From: Ascidiaceihabitans sp.
Lineage (GTDB): Bacteria > Pseudomonadota > Alphaproteobacteria > Rhodobacterales > Rhodobacteraceae
Direction of reading: 5' to 3'
NCBI GenBank assembly: GCA_029251465.1
Contig: JAQXDI010000059.1
Coordinates: 1 to 64,000 of the forward strand
DNA: 64,000 bases
Made by a program: the position numbers and the translations under genes. The first letter of the stretch is position 1. Each line of letters begins with the position of its first letter. The notes under the pieces are model-generated. The model was not told the origin of the DNA and ran no database searches. It worked only from the letters and a program-made list of their open reading frames with translations. Of this stretch, positions 8,334-17,962 are shown one piece after another.

Positions 8334-8945
8334 GTGACACAGAAATCCTTCAAAACAGACAATGTTGTCCAAGAGCTTGCGGCAAAAACCACCTTGCACA
8401 GCGGGGTGGTCATTTTGGCCTACACGCTCACTTGGTGGGTGATTATCCCAATCCAAAGCCATTTTCTGGCCTCCATGGCGACCATTGCCACCGTGATGTA
8501 TCTGCCGTTCGGGGTCAAATTGATCTCGGCGTTCTTTGAGGGCTGGCGATCTATCGTCTTTATGGGTCCCGGCGTGGTCATGGCGAATGTGATCTTTATC
8601 CAACTGCCGTTTTCATCAGTGCTGACCTACATCGCGCTGTTTGTCAGCTATGCCACTGCACCGGCGATCTTTTTCGTTCTCGATTGGGCCGCCCGCTATG
8701 ACCGTCGCGAATTGTGCGCGGCGCGTGCATGGCGCACCTTGATACTGGCCGGCGGGATATCATCGATTTTGATACCGGTGCTGATCCACGTGATTTACCA
8801 CGATGTGATCCCACAGGATGAATTCATCCTGAGCCTGTTCCGGTTCATGGTTGGCGACATGACCGGTCTGCTGACCGTGCTCGCAATATTGGCGCTGACG
8901 TTCCGGGTTTTGCGCATCAAAGCATCCAGCCCAAGCCTGCCATAA
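8334..8945 (+). CDS. Multi-pass membrane protein of unknown function
   Basis: This 203-residue protein has about six hydrophobic segments (near residues 22-42, 45-65, 72-90, 93-113, 130-152 and 168-192) and short loops. I do not recognise the family. The start is a GTG 35 bases after the winged-helix gene, with only a weak CGAGA ribosome site. Its 3' end overlaps the convergent YbjN-like gene by 151 bases, unusually long for convergent genes. Confidence 0.6.
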   Translation: MTQKSFKTDNVVQELAAKTTLHSGVVILAYTLTWWVIIPIQSHFLASMATIATVMYLPFGVKLISAFFEGWRSIVFMGPGVVMANVIFIQLPFSSVLTYIALFVSYATAPAIFFVLDWAARYDRRELCAARAWRTLILAGGISSILIPVLIHVIYHDVIPQDEFILSLFRFMVGDMTGLLTVLAILALTFRVLRIKASSPSLP

Positions 8946-9502
8946 ACCATCAGGGTGGCGCTGGAACGCGGCTGCAAATCCTGGCCTTTTTTCTGCAACT
9001 TCTCGAACAAATCCTGATAAATTCCGTTGCTGTCGCCGCCACCAAACACTTCGGCGCCGCCCGAATAGGTCTGCCCGTAGGTCCGCGCGAGGTTCACAGT
9101 CTGGATCAACGCCGAGATCAGTTGATCCTTTTCCAGCGGCGACAGCGGGTGAATAAACGTCCCCCACAATCGCCCCCGCGCCACCGCGTATCTGGCATCA
9201 AGTGCGGTATCAAAATTCGCCTGCATCAGACGCGCCAGTTCCTCGGGTGTTAGCCCATCGGCGGACCGGATCGGCACCATCGCCCGCATCCGGTTTGCAC
9301 GCGGATCAGCAATGACAATCACCGGAATGTCTTCGATTGTCAGCTCAATCGCGTTGCCTGCCAGCTCGGCCTCAGGGTCGATCACCAGAATAATGTCGGC
9401 CAACCGCTGCAACGTCATCGGCGGTTCTGAAACAGGTGCGTCTTGTGCCAGCGCGATGCTCGCAGAAAACAAAAAGGCAAAGAGAGGCAGATGAATTCGC
9501 AT
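8795..9502 (-). CDS. Secreted protein with a YbjN/T3SS-chaperone-like domain
   Basis: This 235-residue protein has a clean signal peptide (LPLFAFLFSASIALAQ, cleavage near residue 19). Residues 28-145 (LQRLADIILVIDPEAELAG, IPVIVIADPRANRMRAMVPI, LNF-like helices and ARGRLWGTFIHPLSPL) resemble the YbjN-type fold; this is a weak recognition. The last 45 residues (after LGLDALMRK) are low in hydrophobic content, rich in Ser, Asn, Arg and Met, and lie entirely antisense to the membrane-protein gene. They look like a read-through extension caused by loss of the original stop. Function is unknown. Confidence 0.7.
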   Translation of the reverse strand: MRIHLPLFAFLFSASIALAQDAPVSEPPMTLQRLADIILVIDPEAELAGNAIELTIEDIPVIVIADPRANRMRAMVPIRSADGLTPEELARLMQANFDTALDARYAVARGRLWGTFIHPLSPLEKDQLISALIQTVNLARTYGQTYSGGAEVFGGGDSNGIYQDLFEKLQKKGQDLQPRSSATLMVYGRLGLDALMRKTRNVSANIASTVSRPVMSPTMNRNRLRMNSSCGITSW

Positions 9503-9594
9503 GAACGTGACCTTTCACAAATTGATTAAGGTCAGGCTAAGCGCAAGCCACGTTACAAGCGATGCAAACTTTGGTGATGGGGTCGTGTTGCGGG

Positions 9595-10206
9595 TCAGCG
9601 GCGCGCGTCAATCACCGCAATCGCCTGCGCGACAGCTTGGTCAATCGCAAGATCAGACGTGTCCAGAATATGCGCATCATCCGCAGGTTTTAGCGGGGCC
9701 TCGGCGCGCTCCATATCGCGGGCATCACGGGCGCGCACGTCCTCGATCACCTGCACCAGATCAGCGGTTTCGCCACGCGCAATCAGCTCGTCGTAACGCC
9801 GCTTGGCGCGGACTTCGGCGCTGGCGGTCACGAACAACTTCACCTCGGCTTGCGGGCAAATCACCGTGCCGATGTCACGCCCGTCCAGAACCGCGCCGCC
9901 TGCCCGTCTGGCAAACGCGCGCTGAAAATCCAGCAATGCCGCACGGACCTCGGTGATCACGGCAACCTTGCTGGCCGCTTGGGCGACGGCCGCCGTGCGC
10001 AACCCGTCGATCTCCATATCCTCGGCCGTCAAAGACCGCGCAATTTCAATCGCCGCGGCCCCTTGCAAAACCCGTGCGCCAACAACGCGGTACAACAGGC
10101 CAGTGTCCAAATGCGCGAACTGAAAATGCGCGGCCACCGCCTTGGAAATCGTGCCCTTGCCCGCCGCCGCCGGCCCGTCGATTGCAATCGTAAACAGTTC
10201 GCTCAT
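9595..10206 (-). CDS. cmk: Cytidylate kinase
   Basis: Cmk phosphorylates CMP and dCMP. The 203-residue protein has the P-loop [11 protein letters not shown] at residues 9-19, the NMP-binding [11 protein letters not shown], and the [12 protein letters not shown] and [15 protein letters not shown] blocks typical of the family. The ATG at 10206 overlaps the upstream gene by 4 bases and gives the family start [10 protein letters not shown]; the open frame is longer. It lies downstream of aroA, as in most alphaproteobacteria. Confidence 0.96.
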   Translation of the reverse strand: MSELFTIAIDGPAAAGKGTISKAVAAHFQFAHLDTGLLYRVVGARVLQGAAAIEIARSLTAEDMEIDGLRTAAVAQAASKVAVITEVRAALLDFQRAFARRAGGAVLDGRDIGTVICPQAEVKLFVTASAEVRAKRRYDELIARGETADLVQVIEDVRARDARDMERAEAPLKPADDAHILDTSDLAIDQAVAQAIAVIDARR

Positions 10207-10694
10207 GTCGCCACCCTCGCCTTGCGCCACGCCAAAATCGTAACGCCGATGGATGCCAGCAAAAAGGCCCATTTCGCCACTGTCATCTGGCTGGCTTTGT
10301 TGACCAGATGCATGTCTAAGCCCTTTAGCCCGTCTGTCAAAATCTGGGCAACCAGCGCATTTTCGTACCAGTCAAACCCCAGATAAAACAACGGCAATAG
10401 GGCCGTAACCCGCAAAATCGGTGCGGAATGCAGCCAGATCATGCCCGCCAAACCCAGCGCCATCACCAACGGCACCACCGTGTCGAGCGTGCGAAACGGG
10501 CCGAGGTAAAACGCGCGGTCTTGTGGCGATAATTGTTGTAGATACAGGTAGACGTCCTGCACGGTGTAGCCACCGATGCGGCCATCAAGCAGCCCCTCGC
10601 CCACGCCAAGCCGTTGTTCAGACAGCACAATCAGGACAACAAACCCCAAAACACCTAGGGTCATTAGAACCGCAAGGACTTGTTTGGCCGTCAC
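10203..10694 (-). CDS. Four-helix membrane protein between aroA and cmk
   Basis: This 163-residue protein has four hydrophobic segments (about residues 7-25, 70-88, 94-108 and 140-157) and starts with GTG, overlapping the aroA stop by 4 bases and the cmk start by 4 bases. It is therefore translated as part of one aroA-cmk unit. I do not recognise the family; a role in aromatic or nucleotide metabolism cannot be claimed from position alone. Confidence 0.8.
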   Translation of the reverse strand: MTAKQVLAVLMTLGVLGFVVLIVLSEQRLGVGEGLLDGRIGGYTVQDVYLYLQQLSPQDRAFYLGPFRTLDTVVPLVMALGLAGMIWLHSAPILRVTALLPLFYLGFDWYENALVAQILTDGLKGLDMHLVNKASQMTVAKWAFLLASIGVTILAWRKARVAT

Positions 10695-12043
10695 GCCGGA
10701 TCGCGCGTCACCTGCGCGCCCAAATCAGCCATCAGTCCCTCGAAGATCGGGAAGGACGTGGCAATCGGGCCGCCGTCATCCAAGCGCACGGGCGCGGTTG
10801 TCGCCATGCCCAAAACCATGAACGACATCGCGATGCGGTGGTCCAGATGGCTGACGCACAGCGCGCCGCCCGGAACATTGTCGTGGCCCAGTCCGGTGAC
10901 TGTCCACCAGTCTTCGCCGTCTTTGACCGGAATGCCGTTGTCGCGCAGGCCGGTGGCCATTGCATCGATCCGATCGCTTTCCTTGACGCGCAATTCGCGC
11001 ACGCCGGGCATGTGCGTGTCGCCCTTGGCAAAGGCCGCAACGACCGACAGCATCGGGTATTCGTCGATCATTGAGGCCGCGCGCTCAGGCGGCACGGTGA
11101 TCCCGACCATGTTAGGTGAGAACCGCGCGCGCAGGTCGGCCACAGGCTCGCCGCCCTCGACTCGTTCGTTTTCGTAGGTCAAATCCGCGCCCATATCGCG
11201 CAGTGTGGTGTACAGCCCGGCACGCGTCGGGTTCAGCCCGATGCCCGGCACCAAAACATCCGAGCCCGGCACGATCAACGCGGCACAGACAGGAAACGCA
11301 GCACTCGATGGGTCACGCGGCACGTCGATGGTTTGGGCAGTCAATTCCGGCTGCCCCGTCAGGGTGATCACACGGCCCGCGTCCGCGATTTCCGTGGTGA
11401 TCTCCGCGCCAAAGCCCGCCAACATCCGTTCGGTGTGATCGCGGGTGGCTTCGGCTTCGATCACGATGGTTTTGCCCGGCGCGTTGAGGCCCGCAAGCAG
11501 CACCGCTGATTTCACTTGGGCCGACGGCACCGGCACGACGTAGTTGACCGGCACGGGTTGGGACGCGCCCACCAAAGTCATCGGCAAACGGCCTCCTTCG
11601 CGGCCAACGGCCTCGCAGCCAAACAGCGACAAGGGGTCAGTGACGCGCGCCATCGGGCGGCCATTCAAGCTAGCGTCACCAGTGAATGTCGCGGTGATCG
11701 GCGACGTTGCCATCGCGCCCATGATCAGGCGCACGCCGGTGCCCGAATTGCCGCAATCGATGACCTGATCAGGTTCCGCAAAGCCGCCAACGCCGACCCC
11801 GTGCACCGACCAATTGCCGCCGCCGTGATCCGTCACTTCGGCCCCGAACGCGCGCATGGCTTTGGCGGTGTCGAGCACGTCTTGGCCCTCGAGCAATCCG
11901 CTGATCTTGGTTTCGCCAATGCTCAGCGCGCCCAAAATCAACGAGCGATGCGAGATCGATTTGTCGCCGGGCACTTCGGCCCGCCCCGTCAAAGGGCCGC
12001 AGGCCGTGGAGGTCATGGGGATCGGTGCGCCGTGGCTGGACAT
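10691..12043 (-). CDS. aroA: 5-enolpyruvylshikimate-3-phosphate synthase
   Basis: AroA joins shikimate-3-phosphate and PEP in the shikimate pathway. The 450-residue protein has GDKSISHR (residues 27-34), [11 protein letters not shown] (96-106), [10 protein letters not shown] and [13 protein letters not shown], and aligns by eye with the alphaproteobacterial class II (CP4-like) enzymes. The glycine in GNSGTG (about Gly101) occupies the place where the glyphosate-tolerant CP4 enzyme has alanine, so ordinary inhibitor sensitivity is expected. The ATG at 12043 gives the usual MSSHG start; the frame is open 16 codons further upstream. It heads the aroA-membrane protein-cmk unit. Confidence 0.96.
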   Translation of the reverse strand: MSSHGAPIPMTSTACGPLTGRAEVPGDKSISHRSLILGALSIGETKISGLLEGQDVLDTAKAMRAFGAEVTDHGGGNWSVHGVGVGGFAEPDQVIDCGNSGTGVRLIMGAMATSPITATFTGDASLNGRPMARVTDPLSLFGCEAVGREGGRLPMTLVGASQPVPVNYVVPVPSAQVKSAVLLAGLNAPGKTIVIEAEATRDHTERMLAGFGAEITTEIADAGRVITLTGQPELTAQTIDVPRDPSSAAFPVCAALIVPGSDVLVPGIGLNPTRAGLYTTLRDMGADLTYENERVEGGEPVADLRARFSPNMVGITVPPERAASMIDEYPMLSVVAAFAKGDTHMPGVRELRVKESDRIDAMATGLRDNGIPVKDGEDWWTVTGLGHDNVPGGALCVSHLDHRIAMSFMVLGMATTAPVRLDDGGPIATSFPIFEGLMADLGAQVTRDPA

Positions 12044-12112
12044 GTGCGGTCTCGTCTTTGCTAAAATGTTAGCGCCAGACCTACCCTGCACAGGTTTCTT
12101 GGTCCAGCCTAA

Positions 12113-12829
12113 TTAGGTCCGGATGAACGTCATGTAATGCGGCGTGCGGTCTTCGCGCAGGGCCTTTTGCTCGTAGCGCGTGCTGACCCAGTCATCCCAC
12201 GGCGTGCGCCAATCGTCAGGGCGCTCGGCGGTCCAGGTGAAATCGAACTGCGGCACTTGTTCCATCGTTTGACGCACGTAGTCGGGAATGTCGGTGGCGA
12301 CGCGAAACTCTGATCCCGGTTTCAGAACGCGGGCCAGCGGCGCGAGATGTTCCGGCGTCACAAAACGGCGACGGTGGTGGCGCGATTTCGGCCAGGGATC
12401 AGGGTACAGCAAGAACGCCTTGTCGATCGACGCTTCTGGCAACACATCAAACATATCGCGCACGTCACCGGGGTAGACAGCGAGGTTTTCAACGCCAGCC
12501 TTGCGAATTTTACCCAGCAGCATGGCGACGCCGTTAATATACGGTTCGCAGCCGATGATACCCACATCGGGGTTACTCGCGCATTGATGCACAAGGTGTT
12601 CACCACCGCCAAACCCGATTTCCAACCATACCGGTTTGCCGTCAAACAGACCGTTCAAATCCAGATCCGTGCGATCGGGGTTTGCATCCCAATCGACCAA
12701 TCCGGGCGACAACGCGTCCAGATCCTCGGCCAGATAGCCTTCTTGGCTGGGCTTTAGATGCTTGCCCTTCAGGCGGCCATAAAAATTACGGTGCGGGCGG
12801 TTTGGGTGCTGATCTCTATCATGTGTCAT
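12113..12829 (-). CDS. trmB: tRNA (guanine-N7-)-methyltransferase
   Basis: TrmB makes m7G46 in tRNA using SAM. The 238-residue protein has the SAM-binding LEIGFGGGEHLVHQ, the IGCEPYINGVAMLL strand, and the signature LLYPDPWPKSRHHRRRFV. The N-terminal FYGRLKGKHL block is typical of Rhodobacterales TrmB. It lies about 70 bases upstream of aroA on the same strand. Confidence 0.95.
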   Translation of the reverse strand: MTHDRDQHPNRPHRNFYGRLKGKHLKPSQEGYLAEDLDALSPGLVDWDANPDRTDLDLNGLFDGKPVWLEIGFGGGEHLVHQCASNPDVGIIGCEPYINGVAMLLGKIRKAGVENLAVYPGDVRDMFDVLPEASIDKAFLLYPDPWPKSRHHRRRFVTPEHLAPLARVLKPGSEFRVATDIPDYVRQTMEQVPQFDFTWTAERPDDWRTPWDDWVSTRYEQKALREDRTPHYMTFIRT

Positions 12830-12935
12830 GGGCGCGGTTTAGCCAGCACGTGACGTCATGGCAAGATCACGCGACTTTTTCTGGTCAACCAAGTGTGATT
12901 GGTTACGCTGCCCCCAAACACAAAAGGAAAACAAC

Positions 12936-13253
12936 ATGTCAGATTTGGTTCACGTCATCGCCGTCATCACCACAAACGCAGGTAAACGCGCCGAGGTGCT
13001 CACGCTGTTCAACGCCAATGTTCCCGCCGTTCTGGTCGAAGACGGCTGCATCGAATACGGCGCTGCGACAGACACCCCCGACGCAGGCCCGTTTCAAACA
13101 AATTACGGTGAGGACACCTTTGTGGTCATTGAAAAATGGGCCAGCATGGGCGCATTGATGGCGCACGCAGCCGCCCCACACATGAAGGCGTACGGCGCTG
13201 CAACCAAAGACATGTTGGCAGATCGCAAAATCCACATCCTGTCCTCAACCTAA
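12936..13253 (+). CDS. Antibiotic biosynthesis monooxygenase (ABM)-type protein
   Basis: This 105-residue protein has the ferredoxin-like ABM dimer pattern: HVIAVITTNAGKRAEVLTLF, then EDGCIEYGAATDT, then FVVIEKWASMGALMAHAAAPHM. Relatives include quinol monooxygenase YgiN and LsrG; substrate cannot be read from sequence. AGGAAA precedes the ATG at 12936, which is chosen over an in-frame upstream start. The next gene follows after 12 bases, so the two form an operon. Confidence 0.85.
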   Translation: MSDLVHVIAVITTNAGKRAEVLTLFNANVPAVLVEDGCIEYGAATDTPDAGPFQTNYGEDTFVVIEKWASMGALMAHAAAPHMKAYGAATKDMLADRKIHILSST

Positions 13254-13265
13254 AGGAACGACCCA

Positions 13266-13637
13266 ATGATCGGTTACACCACACTCGGCGTCAAAGACCT
13301 CGAAGCGTCCAAAGCATTCTACGCGGAATTGTTCGCAGATCAGGGTGGCAAAGTTGCCATCGACGCCGGGCGCATCGCCTTTATCGGCTGCAATCGCGGC
13401 GAACCAATGCTGGCGCTGTGCACCCCCTACGACGGCGAAGCGGCATCAGCAGGCAACGGCACCATGGTCGCGTTCAGCTCTGCCTCAAAAGAAGCCGTCG
13501 ACGCGAGCTATGCCAAAGCGATCGCGCTTGGGGCCACCTGCGACGGCGCACCGGGTCAACGGATTGAGGATCGCTTTTACGGCGCATACGTGCGTGATGC
13601 AGACAACAACAAGTTGTGCTTTTTCGTCTTCGGCTAA
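13266..13637 (+). CDS. VOC-family (glyoxalase/bleomycin-resistance fold) protein
   Basis: This 123-residue protein has the paired beta-alpha-beta-beta-beta units of the VOC superfamily: MIGYTTLGVKDLEASKAFYAELF at the start, and DRFYGAYVRDADNNKLCFFVFG at the end. It is likely a metal-dependent enzyme or ligand-binding protein; the substrate is unknown. The glutamate usual in the last strand of glyoxalase I is replaced here (NNKLCFF), so classical glyoxalase activity is doubtful. AAAGGAACGACCCA precedes the ATG. Confidence 0.85.
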   Translation: MIGYTTLGVKDLEASKAFYAELFADQGGKVAIDAGRIAFIGCNRGEPMLALCTPYDGEAASAGNGTMVAFSSASKEAVDASYAKAIALGATCDGAPGQRIEDRFYGAYVRDADNNKLCFFVFG

Positions 13638-13655
13638 ACCAACTGGCAAAAATGC

Positions 13656-13693
13656 AAAAGCCACCGTGTCCTTGGGGATACGGTGGCTTTTTT
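13656..13693. terminator. Bidirectional terminator between the VOC gene and metK
   Basis: AAAGCCACCGT (13657-13667) pairs with ACGGTGGCTTT (13680-13690), an 11-bp stem with a 12-base loop, flanked by A-rich bases on the left and TTTTTT on the right. It can terminate both the plus-strand VOC operon and the convergent metK. Confidence 0.85.
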
Positions 13694-13712
13694 CATGTTG
13701 GTGGCCTGCGTT

Positions 13713-14891
13713 TTAGACGGCGTTTTTCAACGCGTCTGCCAAATCGGTCGCTTCCCAGCTGAAACCACCATCGGCCTCAGGGTCGCGACCAAAGTGGCCG
13801 TAGGCCGCAGTGCGCTGATAGATCGGCTTGTTCAGACCCAGCTTGGAACGGATGCCGCGCGGCGTCAGATCCATGACGGTATCGATGGCTTTTTCGATGG
13901 CCGCGTCGTTCACCTGGCCGGTGCCAAACGTGGCGCAATAGATCGACAACGGGGCTGCAACGCCAATCGCATACGACAGCTGGATTGTGCATTTCTCGGC
14001 CATGCCGGATGCCACAACGTTCTTTGCCAAATAGCGCGCAGCGTAGGCGGCAGAGCGGTCAACTTTGGTCGGATCTTTGCCCGAAAACGCGCCGCCACCG
14101 TGTGGGGCCGCACCGCCGTAGGTGTCCACGATGATCTTGCGACCGGTCAAACCTGCGTCGCCGTCCGGGCCGCCGATCATAAACTCGCCCGTCGGGTTCA
14201 CGTGCCATTTGGTGTCCGCAGACACCCAGCCTTCGGGCAGTACTTCGCGAATGTAGGGTTCCACCAGCTCGCGCACTTCGGCCGAGGTCATCTTGACAAG
14301 ATGCTGCGTGCTGAGAACGATCGAGGACACGCCAACCGGCTTGCCGTCTTTGTAGATCACCGACAGCTGGCTTTTTGCGTCAGGGCCAAGCTGCGGGCAT
14401 GTGCCGTCTTTGCGCACGTCGGCCAAACGGCGCAGGATCGCGTGGGAATACTGGATCGGGGCCGGCATCAACTGCGCGGTTTCGGTCGTGGCATAGCCAA
14501 ACATGATGCCTTGGTCGCCCGCACCCTCGTCTTTGCCTTCGGCCGCGTCGACGCCTTGGGCGATATGCGCGGATTGTTCGTGCAAAAGGTTGGTGACCTC
14601 GACAGTCTTCCAGTGGAATTTGTCTTGCTCGTAGCCGATGCCTTTGATGCAATCACGGGCGATCTGGTCGATCTTGCCCATGTAATCCTTGAGTTTGTTT
14701 TGATCTGACAGGCCAACCTCGCCGCCGATCACAACGCGGTTTGTGGTGGCAAAGGTTTCTGCGGCCACGCGTGCTTCGGGTTCTTCGGACAGAAATGCAT
14801 CCAAAACGGCGTCTGAAATCTGGTCACAGACTTTATCCGGGTGGCCTTCGGAAACGGATTCCGAGGTGAAAGTATAGTTCTGACGGGACAT
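13713..14891 (-). CDS. metK: S-adenosylmethionine synthetase
   Basis: MetK makes SAM from ATP and methionine. The 392-residue protein has [18 protein letters not shown] near the start, [12 protein letters not shown] and the [19 protein letters not shown] block with active-site lysine. The open frame runs ten codons further, but the ATG at 14891 gives the family start [12 protein letters not shown] and has GGAG seven bases upstream; that GGAG is part of the SAM/SAH riboswitch. It lies downstream of lnt, and expression should fall when SAM or SAH is high. Confidence 0.97.
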   Translation of the reverse strand: MSRQNYTFTSESVSEGHPDKVCDQISDAVLDAFLSEEPEARVAAETFATTNRVVIGGEVGLSDQNKLKDYMGKIDQIARDCIKGIGYEQDKFHWKTVEVTNLLHEQSAHIAQGVDAAEGKDEGAGDQGIMFGYATTETAQLMPAPIQYSHAILRRLADVRKDGTCPQLGPDAKSQLSVIYKDGKPVGVSSIVLSTQHLVKMTSAEVRELVEPYIREVLPEGWVSADTKWHVNPTGEFMIGGPDGDAGLTGRKIIVDTYGGAAPHGGGAFSGKDPTKVDRSAAYAARYLAKNVVASGMAEKCTIQLSYAIGVAAPLSIYCATFGTGQVNDAAIEKAIDTVMDLTPRGIRSKLGLNKPIYQRTAAYGHFGRDPEADGGFSWEATDLADALKNAV

Positions 14892-14896
14892 TGTAG

Positions 14897-14940
14897 TGCT
14901 CCATTGAAAAAATATCGCCACTTCAGGAAGCCGTTGTGGC
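14897..14940 (-). ncRNA. SAM/SAH riboswitch in the metK leader
   Basis: On the minus strand the leader reads GCCACAACGGCTTCCTG, then AAGTGGC, an A/T-rich linker and CAATGGAGCA. This matches, from memory, the short H-type pseudoknot SAM/SAH riboswitch known from Rhodobacterales metK leaders. GCCAC (14940-14936) pairs with GTGGC (14921-14917), and the loop GGCTTCC can pair with the GGAGC that contains the Shine-Dalgarno sequence (about 14902-14898). Ligand binding would hide the ribosome site. The position just ahead of metK fits every described member. Confidence 0.88.
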
Positions 14941-14976
14941 GCGCTTCATTGGGCCTATCGTTCCAGAGACTCGCGG

Positions 14977-16494
14977 TCAATCTTTGATCTTATGCGTGCG
15001 TTGCAATCTGGAAAACAGCAACATCAAGACCACAAGTATCAAAAGCGCGCCCAGTGGTTTGTCGCCACTCTTGCTGTACAGCGTTGCGTGCAGCGGCTCG
15101 GGCAGCGGTGCGTCGACAAATCCCGCCTCGTTCAGGGGCACGGATGCGATGATCTGCCCACGCGGACCGATCATTGCGGAAATACCGGTGTTGGCGGCGC
15201 GCGCCAGTGGCAGCCCTTGTTCAATTGCGCGCATCCGGGCTTGGGCCAGATGCTGCTGGGGGCCTGCAAAATCACCGAACCACGCGTCATTGGTGATCTG
15301 GATCAGGAAATTCGGGCGCGCAGGGGCAGCCCCCACATCATGGGCAAACACCGCCTCGTAACAAATCAACGGCAGGGCGGCGCCGAGTTTGCCAAAATCC
15401 AGCAGCTTAGCCCCTTCGCCGCGCCCGAACCCGTCGCCAAACATGTCCCCGACAAAGTTCAAACCAACCGCGTTGAACGCCGCGCGCAGCGGAATGTATT
15501 CGCCAAACGGCACAAGGTGGTGCTTGTCATAGGTCTGGGTCACGGTGCCAGCGCCGTCCAGAACCACCATCGAATTGACCAGCATCGCATCATCGCGCGC
15601 GCGCAAAATACCCAACGCAACGGTGGCATCGCCCCCCGCCTCGCCCGCCGCCTGCATCACGTTGTCTGCGTTGTGCAGCAGCGTCGGCACGGATGTTTCC
15701 GGCCATAGGATCAAATCAACATGGCCCGCAGCGCGGGTGTAACCCAGCGACCGGTCCACAAACGTCCACGCCTTATCTCCGCTCCATTTTTCAGCTTGCG
15801 GCGCATTGGGTTGCACCAGACGGATGGTGGGGCGGTCCGCCAAATCCTGCACTGGCCCAACCAATGCCGCTGGCGCATAAATCGCAATGGCCGAGACCGC
15901 CAAAACCGTCCCATCAACCAAACCCGAGCGCCCGTTTACCCAAGTTTGCGCCAAAGCCCAAGCTGCCGCACATAGCCCCAACATCACCCCATGCGGGCCA
16001 ACATAAGCCAATGCTTGCCCCGCAAGTGAATCCAACAGAGATTGCGGCGGGCTGCCCCATGGAAAACCGGTGAACACATAGGCGCGCAGCATTTCCGCCA
16101 GCGTCCACGTGACGATCAGCGCCCAGTGTCTGCGCAAAACCGTCGCCATCCAAAACGCCAAAGCCCAAAACAGCGCCATGCCAGCCGCCATAAAAAACAA
16201 TCCAAACGGGGCCATCCATACAGTACTCGGGTCCACCTGAAACGGCGAAATGATCCAGCTCAGGGTCACACCGAAATACCCGAATCCAATCGCCCAGCCC
16301 GTTAAGGCAGATCGCAACGCTGTGGCGGCGTTGGAACGCACAATAAATCCCAGCGCCATCATGCCAAGGATCAGAATTGAAACATCAAACGGCGCTTGGG
16401 CAAAAGCGCCAATCGCGCCGATCAGCGCAAAGCAGATCAGTTTCACCCAGAACAATACGGCTTGTAGCCAAGGCCGGGCCAAAGCCCTACTCAC
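14977..16494 (-). CDS. lnt: Apolipoprotein N-acyltransferase
   Basis: Lnt adds the third acyl chain to the N-terminal cysteine of lipoproteins at the periplasmic face of the inner membrane. The 505-residue protein has about seven hydrophobic segments in the first 200 residues and one at the C-terminus, with a nitrilase-type domain between. The catalytic triad is visible as Glu in LILWPETSVP, Lys in TYDKHHLVPFGE and Cys in LPLICYEAVF. Its start overlaps the CBS-protein stop by 4 bases, and metK follows 85 bases after its stop. Confidence 0.95.
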   Translation of the reverse strand: MSRALARPWLQAVLFWVKLICFALIGAIGAFAQAPFDVSILILGMMALGFIVRSNAATALRSALTGWAIGFGYFGVTLSWIISPFQVDPSTVWMAPFGLFFMAAGMALFWALAFWMATVLRRHWALIVTWTLAEMLRAYVFTGFPWGSPPQSLLDSLAGQALAYVGPHGVMLGLCAAAWALAQTWVNGRSGLVDGTVLAVSAIAIYAPAALVGPVQDLADRPTIRLVQPNAPQAEKWSGDKAWTFVDRSLGYTRAAGHVDLILWPETSVPTLLHNADNVMQAAGEAGGDATVALGILRARDDAMLVNSMVVLDGAGTVTQTYDKHHLVPFGEYIPLRAAFNAVGLNFVGDMFGDGFGRGEGAKLLDFGKLGAALPLICYEAVFAHDVGAAPARPNFLIQITNDAWFGDFAGPQQHLAQARMRAIEQGLPLARAANTGISAMIGPRGQIIASVPLNEAGFVDAPLPEPLHATLYSKSGDKPLGALLILVVLMLLFSRLQRTHKIKD

Positions 16495-17471
16495 GATCCC
16501 AATCGCACCCGCAGCCGTTTGATCCGACGCGGGTCGGCATCGATCACCTCGAATTCGGGGCCATCGGGATGCGGCACAACTTCGCCGCGCGCCGGCACAC
16601 GGCCTGCCAGCATAAACACCAGACCACCCAGCGTGTCGATTTCTTCTTCGTCGACGTCTTCGTGGTCGGTCAGTGACATGCCGATCTCGGCCTCAAAATC
16701 ATCGAGCGGGGTTTTGGACACAGCCAGATAACAGCCCGACGGTTCGATGCTCCAATAGGTGCCCTCGTCCACGTCGTGTTCGTCTTCGATCTCGCCGATG
16801 ACCTGTTCGATCAGATCCTCGATCGTGGCCAGCCCGTCAACGCCGCCGTATTCATCAATGACCAAGGCCATGTGGCGCCGCTCGGCCTGCATTTTCGTCA
16901 GCAACACCCCGATGGTCATCGAGGGCGGCACAAACAACAGCGGGCGCAGCATCGCGGTCAGATCGAAATCCGGACTACCGCCGTTAAAGCCGTGCGTGAG
17001 CGCAAAATCCTTGAGGTGGATAAAGCCGATGGGCGTGTCCAGCGTGCCGTCATAGACCGGCAAGCGGGTCAGACCGGATTCTTTGAACACCGCCACCAGC
17101 TGGTCCTTAGAGGTCGTCTGGGCCACGGCCTTGATGTCGGCCTTGGGGATGGCGACGTCTTCGACCCGCATCCGGCTAAGATTGATCATGCCGTGCCCGT
17201 TTTTGGACGACCCGTGTTTGGGTGCCGGCGCTTTGGGTTCATCCAAGGCCGGCTCGCCCACATCCGTGGGACTAAGCGCACCAATGACGCGCGCCAAAAA
17301 TCCGCCGGTCTTTTCGGGGGCAATCGTGTCTGGAACCACCTGAGGCATGTCCTCTTGGTTCACTTTTACCGTCTCACTATCTGGCTGCGCGCGTTGCGCT
17401 GCGTCAGACGATCCGTCTATGCTGTCGCCCATTGGGTCCTGTTCCGTTGTGGCACACATCGTGCCGATCAC
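16491..17471 (-). CDS. CBS-domain protein of the CorC/TlyC family
   Basis: This 326-residue protein has a charged, probably disordered N-terminus (about 1-95), a CBS pair ([16 protein letters not shown] to the [30 protein letters not shown] segment), and a C-terminal CorC_HlyC domain ([56 protein letters not shown]). Such proteins are linked to Mg/Co export and envelope function. No membrane domain is present, so it is the soluble CorC type. The start is a GTG overlapping ybeY by 4 bases; an internal ATG at 17432 is an alternative. Confidence 0.9.
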   Translation of the reverse strand: MIGTMCATTEQDPMGDSIDGSSDAAQRAQPDSETVKVNQEDMPQVVPDTIAPEKTGGFLARVIGALSPTDVGEPALDEPKAPAPKHGSSKNGHGMINLSRMRVEDVAIPKADIKAVAQTTSKDQLVAVFKESGLTRLPVYDGTLDTPIGFIHLKDFALTHGFNGGSPDFDLTAMLRPLLFVPPSMTIGVLLTKMQAERRHMALVIDEYGGVDGLATIEDLIEQVIGEIEDEHDVDEGTYWSIEPSGCYLAVSKTPLDDFEAEIGMSLTDHEDVDEEEIDTLGGLVFMLAGRVPARGEVVPHPDGPEFEVIDADPRRIKRLRVRLGS

Positions 17472-17962
17472 GCCCTATATGGGTCATCTATGCCCATTTT
17501 GCCAAGTATCTGCACCTCAATGGCTTCCATCAACGTGGCATCTTGGTCACGTATATGGTCATAGCCTAGCAAATGTAGAACCCCGTGGATGATTAAATGT
17601 GTGACATGGTCCCCCATGGGTTTGCCCGCATCTGCCGCCTCGCGCGCGCAAGTGTCATAGCTGATGGCGATATCGCCCAGCTCTAGACTGCCGTCAAAGT
17701 CGGGGGTCGGCGCGTGCGGCGTATCACCTGCGTCCTCAGCGGCCAGATCTTCTGCGGGCCAGCTTAGCACGTTTGTCGCTGTCGGTTTTTCGCGAAAATC
17801 AGCATTCAGTTCGGTGATGCGCGCGTCATCACAACCCAAAAGCGCCACCTCGGCCCCTGAAATTGCCAGATACGCCAGACACGCCTGCGCGGCCGTTTGC
17901 GCCAAAGCATCAAGGCCCGCATCCTGCCAGCGCGCATCTTCGGTCACCACATCAACGCTCAT
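17468..17962 (-). CDS. ybeY: Endoribonuclease YbeY (rRNA maturation factor)
   Basis: YbeY is a zinc-dependent single-strand endoribonuclease involved in 16S rRNA 3'-end maturation and ribosome quality control. The 164-residue protein has the metal-binding [11 protein letters not shown] motif (three histidines) near residue 125 and the strand NVLSWPAED. It overlaps phoH by 4 bases and the CBS-protein gene by 4 bases, the classic phoH-ybeY-corC-lnt order. Confidence 0.95.
   Translation of the reverse strand: MSVDVVTEDARWQDAGLDALAQTAAQACLAYLAISGAEVALLGCDDARITELNADFREKPTATNVLSWPAEDLAAEDAGDTPHAPTPDFDGSLELGDIAISYDTCAREAADAGKPMGDHVTHLIIHGVLHLLGYDHIRDQDATLMEAIEVQILGKMGIDDPYRA

Noticed and set aside
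13683-14708. Long plus-strand ORF (341 residues) opposite metK
   Set aside because: It lies entirely antisense to metK, has a composition typical of reverse-complement reading of high-GC genes, and no ribosome site or family match.
16776-17564. 262-residue plus-strand ORF opposite the CBS-domain and ybeY genes
   Set aside because: Spans two coupled real genes on the other strand and shows no domain.
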